From Otatea glauca (lineage: Eukaryota > Streptophyta > Magnoliopsida > Poales > Poaceae), in NCBI GenBank assembly GCA_036346275.1, contig CM070711.1, forward strand, positions 53,259,435 through 53,323,434: DNA of 64,000 nt, given 5' to 3'. Position numbers and translations under genes: made by a program. The notes beneath the pieces are model-generated. The model did no database searches. It worked only from the letters and a program-made list of their open reading frames with translations, and was not told the DNA's origin. Numbering within the stretch: position 1 is the stretch's first letter; every line of letters starts with the position of its first letter. Shown piece by piece: positions 23,491 to 34,735 of the stretch.

Positions 23491-24626
23491 GCGCAAGTGC
23501 GCTTCACCTACCGGCTTTTCCTGATTTCGCTAAATTGCGGCCGCCGTCACCATGGCCTTGATCTGGGCCACGATCGGGGCCGCCGGGCTATCCGATGCAA
23601 TCATCGGGTCCAGTTTGTCGAAGCGTCTTGGAAGCGGCGGCGACGCTCGCATTGGCGTGCGGAAACGGCTTGATCTCCCAACCTGGATTGCAGGAGGTCC
23701 TCGCGGACATTGCGGCCGCGAGATCGAAGCGATCGCACCTGCACCTCCTTACCCTTACGAAGACGATCTTCCCCCGCAGCTTCCTGTTCTTCTTGTTGGC
23801 GTTGGAGATCGGTCTTCTGCTCTTCTATCGCGAAGATGCCACGAAGATCGCAGCAATTCCTCGCGACGCCGGGTTTCTTGGCCAAGTCAAAGTGACATAC
23901 GAGATGGGTTGGCTCGATCTTTACGGATCGGATCTGGTTTTGGACCGCATGGACAAGCTCTCGCGTGCATCCGTGACGAAGTCCGTGTTTTCGCGGAAGG
24001 CTGGCCGGAGACGAAGGTGGCGGCGAATCCACCGATTGCGCCATCAGTGCGTGGGAAAAGATTATAGCGCTTCCCTACGGCGCGCCAACCGCCGACTTTG
24101 TAGTCGGCAATAAATTTATGGGGTAGGCGCTAGATCTCAAACTCGAAGGTCACACAAGCGAGGATTTAGACAGTTCGGGCTCTCGCGGAGGAGATAATAC
24201 CCTAGTCTGTGTCTTTGGGATTATGCGATCTCTTGGATCTAAGATTGCTCAAAGCGCAATATGCTCTGGGCGATATGAGGTGTGCTATGCTCTATGGCTT
24301 GATCGCTCTATGCTTGGATGATCGGATCCCTATGTTGTTGCCCGCCCTCTCCCTTATATAGCGGGGGTGGGGCGGCTTACAGAGTCCTGATCGGTTTGGA
24401 GATTCCGATCGGTTCTGAGATTCTAGTCAATTAATAGGATAGAGTTTACATCTTTATCTACCCTATTAACGACTCGGATTACAACCGTATCTATCATATC
24501 TAAATATAAGTTCAACTTCCTTTAGGATATGTCCCCTTGCGCACGGCAGCAGGGCCTGACGCGGGGAGTATCTTCTGGGCCTCCCTCTTGGGCTTGTCAT
24601 GAGGGTACCCGGGTTCTTATATTCCA
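23491..24626 (-). mobile_element. Ty3/gypsy fragment, minus strand (LTR plus 5' gag)
   Basis: Read on the minus strand: an LTR starting TGGAATATAAGAACC at 24626, a TATATAAG box (24354-24361), a leader ending near 24090 with TTGGCGCGCC and then GTAGGGAAG (a primer-site-like tract), and a gag-like reading frame. The rest of the element is missing, cut at the tandem repeat on its gag side. It directly abuts the first base of CACTA-3 on its LTR side. Confidence 0.6.
23601..24044 (-). pseudogene. gypsy gag N-terminal fragment
   Basis: A 147-codon open frame on the minus strand, about 45 bp past the primer-site-like tract. It opens with MAQSVDSPPPSS and contains a Gln/Glu-rich helix (EEQKTDLQRQQEEQEAA) followed by a basic stretch. 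Position and composition fit the start of a gypsy gag, but no conserved gag core is present, so the assignment rests on context. Confidence 0.45.
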
Positions 24627-24889
24627 CACTATCGCTTCTTAAGTGACACATCACTATCAGTTTCTTAAGTGGGAACCGATTGTGATGACATACATGCTGA
24701 AAATGGCAACACTATGAAAATGATAAGCTAGTCTGATGGTGATAGATGTTGTCTTTTATGTCAATGCATGTAGAGTGATGAATAGCTAGTCTCGTAGTCA
24801 TGGATGGTATCTTATACGTGCTCTTTGAATGCAACATCTCAGTTTTCCAAAATAAACTAGGTCAGAAGCTTGCTAAAAGGGTGAGAATA

Positions 24890-25640
24890 CCATTGCAAAT
24901 ATTGCAATCGGTTCTCAAGTGAACCGACACATATATATCCTCAATGGTGTCGGTTTCTTAAACAACCGATGCGATAATTGTCAATGGTGTCGGTTTATGT
25001 AAAGAACAGATAGAGATAAGTTGCACAATTGTATCGGTTTTTTTAGAAAATCGATAGAGTTAATGTACTTGTTAGTGTCGGGTTTTTTTTAAAAAACCAA
25101 TAGAGATAATTTACTTATTAGTGTTGGTTTTATTTTAAAAACTGTAGATATAGTTTAATTATTAGTGTCGGTTTTTTCAACAAACCGATAGAGATAATCG
25201 TTATTAGTGTCGGTTTTTCTATAAAATCGATAGAGTTAATGTACTTATAAGTGTCGGTTTTTTAAAAAAATCGATAGAGATAATTTACTCATTAGTGTTG
25301 GTTTTTTAAAAACACGATAGAGATAATTTATTATTAGTGTTGGGTTTTTTCAATAAAATCGATAGAGATAACGTACTTATTAGTATCGGTTTTTTCAAAA
25401 CACCGATAGAGATACTTTATTAGTAGTGTCGTTTTTTCATAAAACCGATAAAGATAATTTACTTAGCAGTGTTGGTTTTTCTTAAAAACCGATACAGATA
25501 GTTTAATTATTTGTGTTGGTTTTTTAAAAAATCCGATAGAAGAGAAAATTCGTTATTAGTGTCGGTTTTTTAAAAAACTGAAGATAATTACTAGTATCGG
25601 TTTTTTACCGAATTTGTACTAAACCGATAGAGATGATCGT
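24890..25640. repeat. CACTA-3 5' subterminal repeat array
   Basis: About 13 degenerate units of roughly 55-60 bp, each pairing 'tagtgtcggtttttt' with 'aaaaccgatagagataa', so every unit can fold on itself. The array is poly-T/poly-A rich and differs in sequence from the CACTA-1/2 array, marking a separate family. Confidence 0.85.
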
Positions 25641-26598
25641 TCATCCGGACAAAACCTAAAGCACGCAGCTCGCTCGTTATTAGTGCCTCACTCGCGCAAG
25701 CTCGCTCCTTCCCGCAGCTCCTCCGCGCAACCTGCCTCCGATCCCCCGCCTCCCCAATGCCTCTCCCCCCGTCCCCCCTGCCTCTCCCGCCGCCCCTGCC
25801 TCCGGCCTCCTTGGGCTCGTGCTCCGCCCGCCTCCCTCCAGCTCCTGCCTCCGCCCGCCCGGCTCCGCGTCCTCCCCGCCTCCTTGGGCTCGTGCTCCTC
25901 CTCCGGCTCCGGCTCCGGCTCCGCCGGTTCCCGCGCCCCTCCCGCGAGCTAAGGTAAACCCTAAGGGTGTGTGCTTTGAAGGATGTGTGCCCCTTGCCTA
26001 TGTTTGGTTAAGCATTCATAGTGTTTCTCATGGTAACAGAAGCTAATCTTTGCTCGAATTAATGGCTCCGCTATATTTAGATTTTAGAATAATAGTTATG
26101 CCATGTTTAGAACACTCAGAATGCTTTGATGTCTTAACTGTGGGTTGGTGTCTCTCTTATTGTGGGAATTCTGCTTCAGTGTCAATCTTTGACACAATAA
26201 CAATTGGTGAATGATCAATTCGAGTTACAGTTGATATAGATAAATCATAAAATCTAGTTAACTCTTGAGTAATTGACATATCGTTTTCTCTGAATTAATG
26301 AGAGAATTTATAGGATTTTTCAGTTAAGTTAGGAGTGGCTAGATAACCTGTAAATACTACAGATAGATATGGCATCAACAGTAAAAAAGAGTGGGATATC
26401 ATCAACATTTTGCATTCGCTTTTTTTTTTTGAAGAATCATTTACTATAAATTGATCAGAACAGTTTGATTGTGTAAGCAGGGGCTGGTCATGTTATGGTG
26501 CTCACATGCATGCTTGTTAATTTCGTTCCTTTTGGTCATTCATATATGCCCAACCATATCTTCCACTGCTCTTGAGACATCAGACTTTCTATTTTCAG
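25641..26598 (+). other. GC-rich exon-like block and following intron-like DNA in CACTA-3
   Basis: From 25680 to 25950 the sequence is C-rich (repeated 'ctccgcc', 'ctccggctccgg') and ends at a good splice donor (gctaag/gtaaaccctaag, about 25953). This looks like a first exon or 5' leader, but the encoded peptides are low-complexity Pro/Ser/Leu and no domain is visible. 26000-26598 is AT-rich and intron-like, ending in the acceptor ATTTTCAG (26598). A 26-bp copy of coding sequence from the next exon lies inside this intron (26565-26590). Confidence 0.5.
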
Positions 26599-29500
26599 GG
26601 GTTATAAAAGGTTCTTTCGGCGTACTGCTCTTGAGACATCAGACTTTCTTAAAGACGATTGCTTGAAGATAAATTGTACTGTGGGTGTTGTGGTATCAAC
26701 TATGGATTACTCTAGGTCACATTCAATACCGGTTCCAGAGTCTGACATAGGCTATCATTTTGGGACTCTTTTGAACAATCAGGATGGTGTAGATGTTATT
26801 TTTAGTGTAGCAGGAGAGAAGTTTCATGCCCACAAGTTGGTGTTGGCTGCCCGATCTTATTTTTTTAGATCTTTTTTTTTTACCATGAATCAGATGAAGA
26901 TTGAGGTTGATACAAGTAATGAAATCAAAGAAATTGTCATTGATGACATGGAACCAAAAGTGTTCAAGGTGTGTTTGTATTTCTATGCTGATAATCTGAT
27001 ATTATCCTTTCGATTTCACAGTCCAACAAACTCAAGAGATTTGTGCCTACCATATGCAAATATTCTCTGTTGCAGGCTGTGCTTCATTTCATGTACAGGG
27101 ACAATCTTGTTGGTGATGATGAGTTGTCTGCATCAAGCTCTGACTGCTCTATCTTTTTGAAAGATCGAAAAAGACGATTAAAGGGGGTGAATAGGAGTCA
27201 AATAAAATTTTCGAATAAACTCTCCCCCTAGAATTCAAACCACCAAAAAAACCAGAAAGAAATTGCCTTTGGTCGGGTATTTACGGTCGGATGAAGCAGT
27301 ACCCCGACCTCTGAGGTCGGATGAACGAACTCGGAATGAATAGTGTTCGGTGAAGCAGTACCCCAAAGACCGGTCGGATGGGCGATACTCCCGACACAAG
27401 TAGTCGGATGAATAGTACTCCCGACCTGAAGTGGTCGGATGAACAGTACTCGGGTGAATAGTGCTCGGGTGAACAGTACCCCCGACCAGATGAACAGCGC
27501 GCCCGACCTGTGGAGGTCGGATGAACAGTACTCGGGTGAATAGTAAAATCAGCCCGATCTCACAAACAGAAATCGATGTAACTTTTGATCGGCTGATCCA
27601 AAAACAGTGAGAAATGGTGTGCACCTCCCAAAGGATGTCAGGAACCTATTTCAATCATCAATCGAAGGAATTAAAACCAAGGTTCCATACTTTTCAGTTT
27701 AACAAATGCCACACCAAAAACAGAGTCATGAACACAGACTTCACCCGTAACTTGCTGGTGGGAGTTGATGGTCAGAATATCCTTGGATGACTCTCCACAA
27801 ATCACAGCAAGTAAGTACACGAAGAAACAACCCTTCAAACAAATAGAAACACCATCTGAAAACTAGGCACAGAAATTGGTTTTTTGCAAAACTGAATAGA
27901 AGAGGTTGTAGATTGCCTAGATGATTGGGATATGATCTATAGGAGATTCATCCAGCAATCTTTCATCTTTGGCAACAAGAACCAGAAGCCAATCAAGACT
28001 AAATAACTGCAAGTCACACGTTTACGCACTTTAAGAACACACATATTTACAACTTGCAACAAGAACGTAAGGATTGCCTAAAAGATTGAAAGCACCGAAT
28101 CCAGAGAAGAGTTCATCAATCATGAATTTCAACAAAGACTCAATAGCATGTAGAAGGAGATGAGGCAAATCCAAATTACGTAAAGTAAATCGCAAGTAGG
28201 TAAATGCGGAATTTAGATAACAGAATTCAAGTGCGTAATGTAAATACGTAAGAGAAATGAAACAAGAATATAAATGAAGAACATTTCATTTACGGAAGGG
28301 AGGTTTACAAAGCCTCACAACAAAGTGGGCAAAGCTCAAATGAGCAAACAAAAACCTCGGAACCTTCAAAGAGGGAGGCTGCCCTACCCTCTATTTATAG
28401 TGACACAGGATCAATTCCCACCTTTGGATGTCCTGCTTCAATCCTAAGCCAACATCCAAGAGCCAGGATTTGATCCTTACACTGTCACTCTCAACAACTC
28501 TCAACTACTCACGTATACTTTCCTCACTTGCTCACCCCCAAGGAGACACCCCTCTCCCTGTTTATTCATAGCAGGCTTGGAACACCTACCACCCTTGGAT
28601 GAGCCTCTAAACCCTAGAGCACTCCATCAAGGGCTGAGATTTTACCCACTCACAAAGCTATGCATGGGCTCACCCGAAACCCAACAACACAAAGGGTTTT
28701 GCACGCTTTTCAACTCACACTAACTTGACCCGCTACTCTATCTTCCTGACCGCGATCCAACGGTCCTCCTAGATCAGAGCAGCTCCAAGTTAGCATCTCA
28801 TCCATTCCTTTGTCTTCTCGGCTTGCAGCTACTCCCTGGCCTCAGTCATCTTTGGCGACACCTTGATCATCTGGACCTCAGCTCTCCTAGCCTAGTCCTG
28901 ATCCCCTTCGCCTCACCATGACCTAGCTCCAAAGTCTTGCAACCATCATAGACAAGGAAACCACATCACATAGCAATGTCCAACAACACATATCCATCTC
29001 AACAGAAAGATATACACTACGCTGACCAGCATAACCCCGACCACATGTGGTTTGACCACTGGTCTCCATCCCGACCAACCATGGTCTGACCACTGGTCTC
29101 CATCCCGACCACTCGAGGTCTGACCACTAGTCTCCATTCTGACCACTCGAGGTCTGACCACTAGTCTCCATTCCGACCACTCGAGGTCTGTTCACTGGTC
29201 TCCGACTCAATCACTCGGAGTCGGACGACCCAACCACTCGGGGTCGGACGACTGGTCTGCAACACAGCCAAAGCCCCGACCACTCAGGTCGGACGACCCG
29301 ACCACTCGGGGTCGGACGACTGGTCTGCAACACAGCCAAAGCCCCGACCACTCAGGTCGGACGACCCGACCACTCGGGGTCGGACGACTGGTCTCCAACC
29401 AGCCAAAGCCCCGACCACTCAGGTCGGACGACCCGACATCTCGGGGTCGGACGACCGGTCTCCAACTAGTAACTCAAATTGCTCTATCTCGAAAAACAAT

Positions 29501-29796
29501 CCAAATCAAACTTGAGCACACCTTGCTCAAATAAAGTCAAATACTCATCACAAACATGGATGGACCTCCACATGGTCCTTCACTTTTATACTTTAGCTGG
29601 GAAGTTGGTCGCTGCAGCAGACAATTATGACTTGCCAAGGCTAAGAGTCTTATGTGAATCTTACTTGTGCGAGCATATTTCTGTAAACTCTGTGGCAACT
29701 ACTCTAGCATTGGCTGATCGGCACCGTGCTATGGAGCTTAAATTTGTTTGCCTAAAATTTGCTGCTGAAAACCTTTCAGTTAATAAGACTTCATAA
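26599..29796 (+). pseudogene. captured MATH-BTB (BPM-like) gene fragment, split by solo LTR
   Basis: Full-length family members are CUL3 ubiquitin-ligase adaptors. Exon 26599-26968 carries the end of the MATH domain (FFRRTALETSDFLKDDCLK) and the BTB core (VDVIFSVAGEKFHAHKLVLAARS). A 107-bp GT-AG intron (26969-27075) follows, so capture was from genomic DNA. Exon 27076-27157 (AVLHFMYRDNLVGDDE) stops at the solo LTR. After the LTR and its TSD the frame continues at 29588 with YTLAGKLVAAADNYDLPRLR and ALADRHRAMELK, to AAENLS before a possible donor GTTAAT, then a stop at 29796. Missing are most of MATH, the last exon and a start codon. Removing the LTR and one TSD copy would leave the frame open. 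Confidence 0.87.
27158..29582 (-). mobile_element. solo copia LTR (2425 bp) with TSD CTTTT
   Basis: Reverse-oriented LTR of the copia-A family: its minus strand starts TGAAGGACCATGTGG at 29582 and ends in CGATCTTTCA at 27158. The 5-bp duplication CTTTT flanks it (27153-27157 and 29583-29587). With no internal region, it is a solo LTR left by recombination between two LTRs. It is 463 bp longer than the copia-A LTR, partly from a 68-bp tandem repeat (about four units, 29220-29460). Confidence 0.95.
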
Positions 29797-30395
29797 GAAA
29801 TGCATTTCTATGTTCAACACGTTCTATGTAGATACCCAACATTTGCTGTAATGTTCATACCCTCTTTAAAACTTTTCTAGCTTTGTATAGAGAGTTAGAG
29901 ACTAGTGTGTACAGGGTTCTATATATCTGAACCTCAAATTGATTTTTTTAGCTTTGCATGTCTCCTGACTATTAAGTATGTTTGTGTTTTATATTGTGAA
30001 CGAATGTGATATGTGTTGTGATAAAGTATTTGTGCTCTGTGAATGTGATATATATGTGCATAATGTGTATAATCTATGCTGTGTGAATGTGATATGCGCA
30101 TATTGTGTGTAATATATGCTTTTTTTAGAAGGGTGAATCGAAAAACAACATGTCCCCTTATCTCTATTGGTTCTTAGAAAGCTATCGCTTCTTATAAAAA
30201 ACCGATAGAGATGAGGGGGTTATCACTGTTGATTCCTACAAAAAAAAACCAATAGAGTTTAGTCCCTTATCACAATCGGACGAGAACCGACCGTGATAGC
30301 GTCACTTTATTACTGTCTAATGACTTTGTGTCGTCACCAGTATCGACTGTGATGACGAAAAAGAACCGATTGTAATGTGTGTTCTTATAGTAGTG
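29797..30395. repeat. CACTA-3 3' region and subterminal repeats
   Basis: 29797-30120 is AT-rich DNA without a gene; short repeats of 'gaatgtgatat' occur at 30003-30100. From about 30150 the subterminal words return ('aaaaaccgatagagatga', 'atcacaatcggacgagaacc'), and the terminus GTTCTTATAGTAGTG closes the element at 30395. Confidence 0.75.
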
Positions 30396-31810
30396 ATCCC
30401 TCATGGGCATGCAAGCAACTTGTCCTGCTTTGATCAATCAACCATCACAAAAATTTCACGTAAGCGATAAGGAACCATGCAAAGAACCAGAGGAGGGAGT
30501 TGGGCCGTGCTATGCCGGTACTACACGGGCCCAATAGGCTTCACACTGTGGTCCGACATAGCCACCTTGCCAGCCTAACTTGCCTCCCGCGAGGCCTAGA
30601 CATGGCTTAGGGTACACTGTGCTGGCTCAGATCTTATTCTATTGGATGTGTGGAGTCTTGGATGCCGTCACTATTGGTTTGTCTTCGTGGATGGCACCAA
30701 GCACAAGAAGCGAGCGTCAATTGTTGATGAGGATCCAGTACACACAATTATTTAGGGGGAAAACTAAATTTTATTTATTCATTGGGTATAGATACAAAGT
30801 TACTATATTGTTTAAAACCTTACACCTCATAATAGGATTTCCTCGTATGGAAAAAAGCAAGGTTTCAAATTTCGTTTTTGGACTATATCTTGGAGGTGCC
30901 TGAAATCCAAAACTTTGATGAGATTTCAGAATTTTACACGGAATTCGGATGAAATTCAAAAAGCAAAATTCAAATTAGGAATTTTTTTGCACGGATATTT
31001 TTGAGATCTTAGCCGAAATTGCCGAAATCTCGGCAAATTTCAATCAAATGAAAAATCGTTCAAACCATTTTAGAAAAAAAATTAAAAAAATTGGATGGTC
31101 CTGACACATCACTAATATTCCTATAAAATTTTTAGATGATGATCAAGCTTAAGAAATTTTCAAAAATTCTGACAGTGCTACTGTCCTAATAAAAGCTGAG
31201 TACATGTATTGCTTCCACATATATGATTGAGCAACCAAAATAGGTTTATAATTTTTGAAACTTTTAGAGAAGGGTGCTGAGGCAATTCTTAAGCTTTCTT
31301 ATAAATTTTGAATCATGATAAAACTCGAACGAATTTATAAAAATTTGACACGGTTACTGTCTCATTTATGTTCCTTTAGTTTTTGAGTTTTCAAACATAA
31401 CAAACGAAGTTCAATTCTTTTGAAAATGTTTCTATATAATCCTAGATTACTAAAGATAGTACCATAATTTTTTAGAGCATGATCAAGGTTGTATATTTTT
31501 ATAAAAATATGATAGTGCTTCTATTATTTTATAAAACATCTTAAAAATTCGGGTTTTCCAAATTTTTCATGGAAGATGACATTCTTAAGAGGTATCGTCC
31601 CAAATCCAGTCTAAAAAGTTGAAATCCAGTCAAAATTTTTGAAATCAACGTAGACATATGAATTTTTTTAATTTTTTTTATTCAGCCGGGATTTGGAATC
31701 TCGTCCCCTGCCAAAATCCGAAATCTCGATCAAAATTTCTTAAATTTCGTCGGGATTTTGAACCTTGAAAAAAAGTAAAGAAACAATATGCATATATAGT
31801 AGCTACTCCC
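30396..31810. other. AT-rich intergenic DNA with decayed repeat
   Basis: 30480-30610 contains 'gggccgtgctatgccgg'-type text found in many grass repeats. 30880-31760 repeatedly uses words such as 'gaaatttcggcaaatttc', 'gaaatctcgg' and 'atttcgtcgggattttgaacc', which suggests one old, diverged repeat bounded near 30860 and 31770. I see no coding region and no clear terminal repeats. Confidence 0.45.
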
Positions 31811-32226
31811 TAATGTCGAGACGTTCATGCGTTCTAAGTCAGTGCACGCCTAATGTGGTGGCGTCGATGACCTCGTGAGGCAAGCGGGAACATGGCTGTG
31901 CACGACGTCGCAGGCGCACTTGATGAGCGTCACAGCGGAGTGTCTTCTCGGTGTGTATGCTCGGTGTCGACGAGCATGTACTCTTCAGTTTCCATTCTCT
32001 ATCTTTAGCATCTCCGTTATATCCCCTTTCTCTGCACGCGAGGACAGCAACGGCGTCGGTCACAGAGCGAGCAACAACATGTCGCAATACGCTACTTGCT
32101 TCGAGCCCATCGGACCTTTTTTGTGCCGTGACGGTTCAATCACGGCCCATATAGATGTGCTGTACCGTGTCGTGCTATCCATCGTGTCAGACCTCCCTAT
32201 AATTCATGTCTTGCCGGTCAGCCAAC

Positions 32227-32267
<41 letters not shown>

Positions 32268-32833
32268 ACGCGCCGTGTCGTGCTTAGCGTGCCGCGGCCG
32301 GCCCAAGAACCTGTCCCCATGACCAGGTCTACAAAGAACCAACCGTCTTCGGCCGACCTGGCAGGAACGTGCGATTATTTGGGACCGCATGAATACACAG
32401 AACTGCTATCTAAATCAACTGTTAACGTAGTCCATGCATCATAGCTAGATCGAAAGTGACGTTCGTCCAATATCATTCCTAGTAATACTGGAGTAATTAG
32501 CAATGCTACCCACCATGTAAATAATGCATTGCGTGGAGATCAAAGCGAGCGTGATGTAGTAAGTACTATCTATCTCGTGGTGCCGTCGGATCGCGCAATC
32601 GATCAGTTAAGAACCATCGGAAAAGTCGACGGCGTGACCACTGTGGCTGGCACAAACCAAACAATTAGGCCATTGAGCAAGTGGGCCTGACACGAACCAA
32701 ATAAATAGGCCATTGGGAAGTTTAAGGATCAGTCATGATAAACAGTGGACCTCATATTAGTTTTACTAATAAACTCAGGCTAGCTGCTAGCTTTACATCT
32801 TTGGCCACGATCGAGTTATATCCTTCCATTGCA
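31811..32833. other. intergenic DNA upstream of the BSP-like pseudogene
   Basis: A 189-codon plus-strand frame (31875-32444) runs through a dinucleotide repeat and resembles no family, so I do not call it a gene. A short near-duplication involving 'aacaattaggccattg' and 'aaataggccattggg' occurs at 32650-32720. The last 100 bp before the ATG at 32834 would hold the promoter and 5' leader of the following gene; no clear TATA box is seen. Confidence 0.4.
32228..32264. repeat. (GT)n(AT)n microsatellite
   Basis: A run of GT followed by about 14 AT units. Confidence 0.95.
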
Positions 32834-32901
32834 ATGGAAGCTCAAGCTCCTCTCCTGTCCACCACAACTGTTGCAGCCGCGCGCCCCAAAGCCCACAACC
32901 T

Positions 32902-33115
32902 TGTTAGAAGTAACCTTATAATTAATTAGGAGTTTTGGTAAGAGACTGTTTAGGACAAGGAGTCCGATTAGGATAAGAAAGTAGAATCATATTCCGTTTA
33001 TGAGGGCTGTAGTTTTAAGTATAAATTCAGGGGTAGACATGAGTTTTGTAAGTGAACAGAGCGAGAAGTAATAAAAAGAAAATTGTCTCAAAGTTTTTGA
33101 CGTTCTATTCCAGCA
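32902..33115 (+). repeat. copia-B 5' LTR
   Basis: Starts TGTTAGAAGTAACC and ends TTCTATTCCAGCA. It matches 35705-35918 with scattered substitutions. Confidence 0.95.
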
Positions 33116-33116
33116 A

Positions 33117-33129
33117 TTGGTATCAGAGC
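33117..33129 (+). promoter_or_regulatory. copia-B primer binding site
   Basis: TTGGTATCAGAGC lies one base after the 5' LTR; initiator tRNA-Met type. Confidence 0.92.
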
Positions 33130-33794
33130 ACAAGAGATCCAATCTATTCGCAAAGCAAAGATCAGAATACAGAAGGAGTTCATCTCGCTACCGCTTGAAA
33201 GCCACGACGTTCAGGACTATCTGTCGTCGGCGGCTGTTCTGGGCTTCGACCCGTGGCACAACAGGATCATAGGAAGCAACAGAAGACGGGTGTTGTAAGC
33301 GACGTACCCGAACGCTTAAAACTTGCGTTAATTATGGCGGCTGGGGACGATATTAATCGCTGAGGCAACAGAGAGAGCGCGTTCATCTTCCTTGGATTGG
33401 GGAGAAAAGCAAGCAACATCAAAACCGAGAAACTCCACGAAGCTAGTGTGTGCTTACTGTAGCGAGAAAGCAATGTTTATCAAGGAAACAGGAGGGAGGT
33501 TGACCTCTTTCACGTGCACGCGATCTACAAGTGGCGCAGTACTGCTACATTGTCCGGTAGAAGCAAAAAGCAAGAACAGATCAGCGTGTGAAGACGCAAG
33601 ATCGAAGCAGCACAGGCGTGAGGAGCACGCAGAGGCACCAGGTGGATGCGGGTGTAGCGACTCGGGAGAGGAGGCCATTGCTTCGTGTACTCAGGCGAGG
33701 CCATGCAAAGGGGTTCGCGCGCACGGAACAAGGCTTGGAGCAGGCTGCTGCGCGAGAAGAAAAACAAGAGTAACATGAAGTTTTCTGGTACCTG

Positions 33795-34735
33795 ATGATC
33801 ATGGATGAGAAGGCGGCTCAGAGTGGCTCCATATCTCTTCAATACCCTCTCCTAACGATTGACAATTACCAGGTATGGGCAATGAAGATGAAGGCAATCT
33901 TGCGCGCCCAAGGTGTCTGGGGTGCAGTCGATCCAAAGGGGAATGCTGAGAAAGATGACAGGATAGATCAGGCTGCACTTGCTGCGATCTATCTGTCAGT
34001 ACCAGATTCGATGATGCACCAGCTCATCAAAAGGAGACAGCACGTGAAGCATGGCTAACGCTTCAGAAGATGCACATGAGAGTTGATCGCGTGAAGGAGG
34101 TGCGACTACAAAATCTACGAAACGAGTTTGAGAATCTCTAGATGGGAGAAAACCAGTTGGTGGATGAGTTCGCCGGTAAACTTACTTCATTGTATAACCA
34201 GATTACTTCTCTTGGCAACAAAATGGAGGAATCTGTGACAGTGAAGAAGTACCTGCGTGTGCTACCAGAAAAGTTTGTGCCTGTCGTCACCACGCTCATG
34301 TACTCACATGATTTGGAGAACATGAAAATCGGGAAGATCACCGGCTTGCTCAAGGCGCATGAGGAGCTACTGAAGGGGTATCAGTCCCGTAAAGAGCAGG
34401 GGTATCAACCTCGTAACGAGCAAGTGTTGCTATGAAAGGGAGATGCAAGAGGTGATGGTAAGCAGTTCCACAAGGAACGATGGAATAGGAATGGTCATGG
34501 CTCATCAAGTAACCGCAGGCGTGGGCACGGCAGTTTTGGTAGCCGAGGAGGCAGAGGTGACCGAGGAGATAAGGCTGAATAAGACGGTGATAACAGATCA
34601 TGAGATAAGTCACATATCAAATGTTTTGAATGTGAAAAATATGATCACTACGCGGCGGAGTGTCGCAATCACATAGCTTCAACTGTAGCAAGTATGGGCA
34701 CTTTGCTTCGGATTGCCGAAACAAGAAAAAGAATG
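33795..34735 (+). pseudogene. copia-B gag with two zinc knuckles
   Basis: The frame from 33795 has the copia gag start (LLTIDNYQVWAMKMKAILRA) and stops at 34058. 34142-34435 continues the gag core (FAGKLTSLYNQITSLGNKM, LPEKFVPVVTTLMYS). After a Gly-rich, frame-broken stretch there are two CCHC knuckles close together: CFECEKYDHYAAEC (about 34632-34673) and CSKYGHFASDC (about 34683-34715), in different frames. 33130-33794 upstream has no conserved coding. Confidence 0.85.

Larger units (their letters stand above)
24627..30395. mobile_element. CACTA-3: non-autonomous element with captured BTB exons
   Basis: Starts CACTATCGCTTC at 24627 and ends with the reverse of CACTACTATAAGAACAC at 30395. 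Inside both ends an aligned segment reads ACACATcACtATCaGTTtCTT (5') and ACACATtACaATCgGTTcTTT (3' reversed). Subterminal arrays flank the cargo: about 13 units at 24890-25640 and several at 30150-30330. No transposase is present. The cargo is a GC-rich exon-like block and MATH-BTB exons. The 3-bp flanks (cca and atc) do not match, so one end may have been altered. Confidence 0.72.

Noticed and set aside
24620..24632. LTR start read as TGTGGAATATAAG, overlapping CACTA-3 by two bases
   Set aside because: The alternative start TGGAATATAAG leaves CACTA-3 complete from its first base and needs no overlap. The two cannot be separated without other copies.
25683..26046. Pro/Ser-rich frame read as a possible extensin-like protein
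   Set aside because: All three frames are low complexity because of C-rich DNA. There is no signal peptide or repeat pattern of that family. Kept only as an exon-like block.
31875..32444. 189-codon plus-strand reading frame
   Set aside because: It runs through an AT dinucleotide repeat, has no recognisable motif, and is overlapped by equally long frames on the other strand.
33392..33842. Overlapping frames of up to 128 codons on both strands between the copia-B PBS and gag
   Set aside because: No gag motif; the conserved copia start begins only at about 33840. Most likely untranslated leader or degraded filler.
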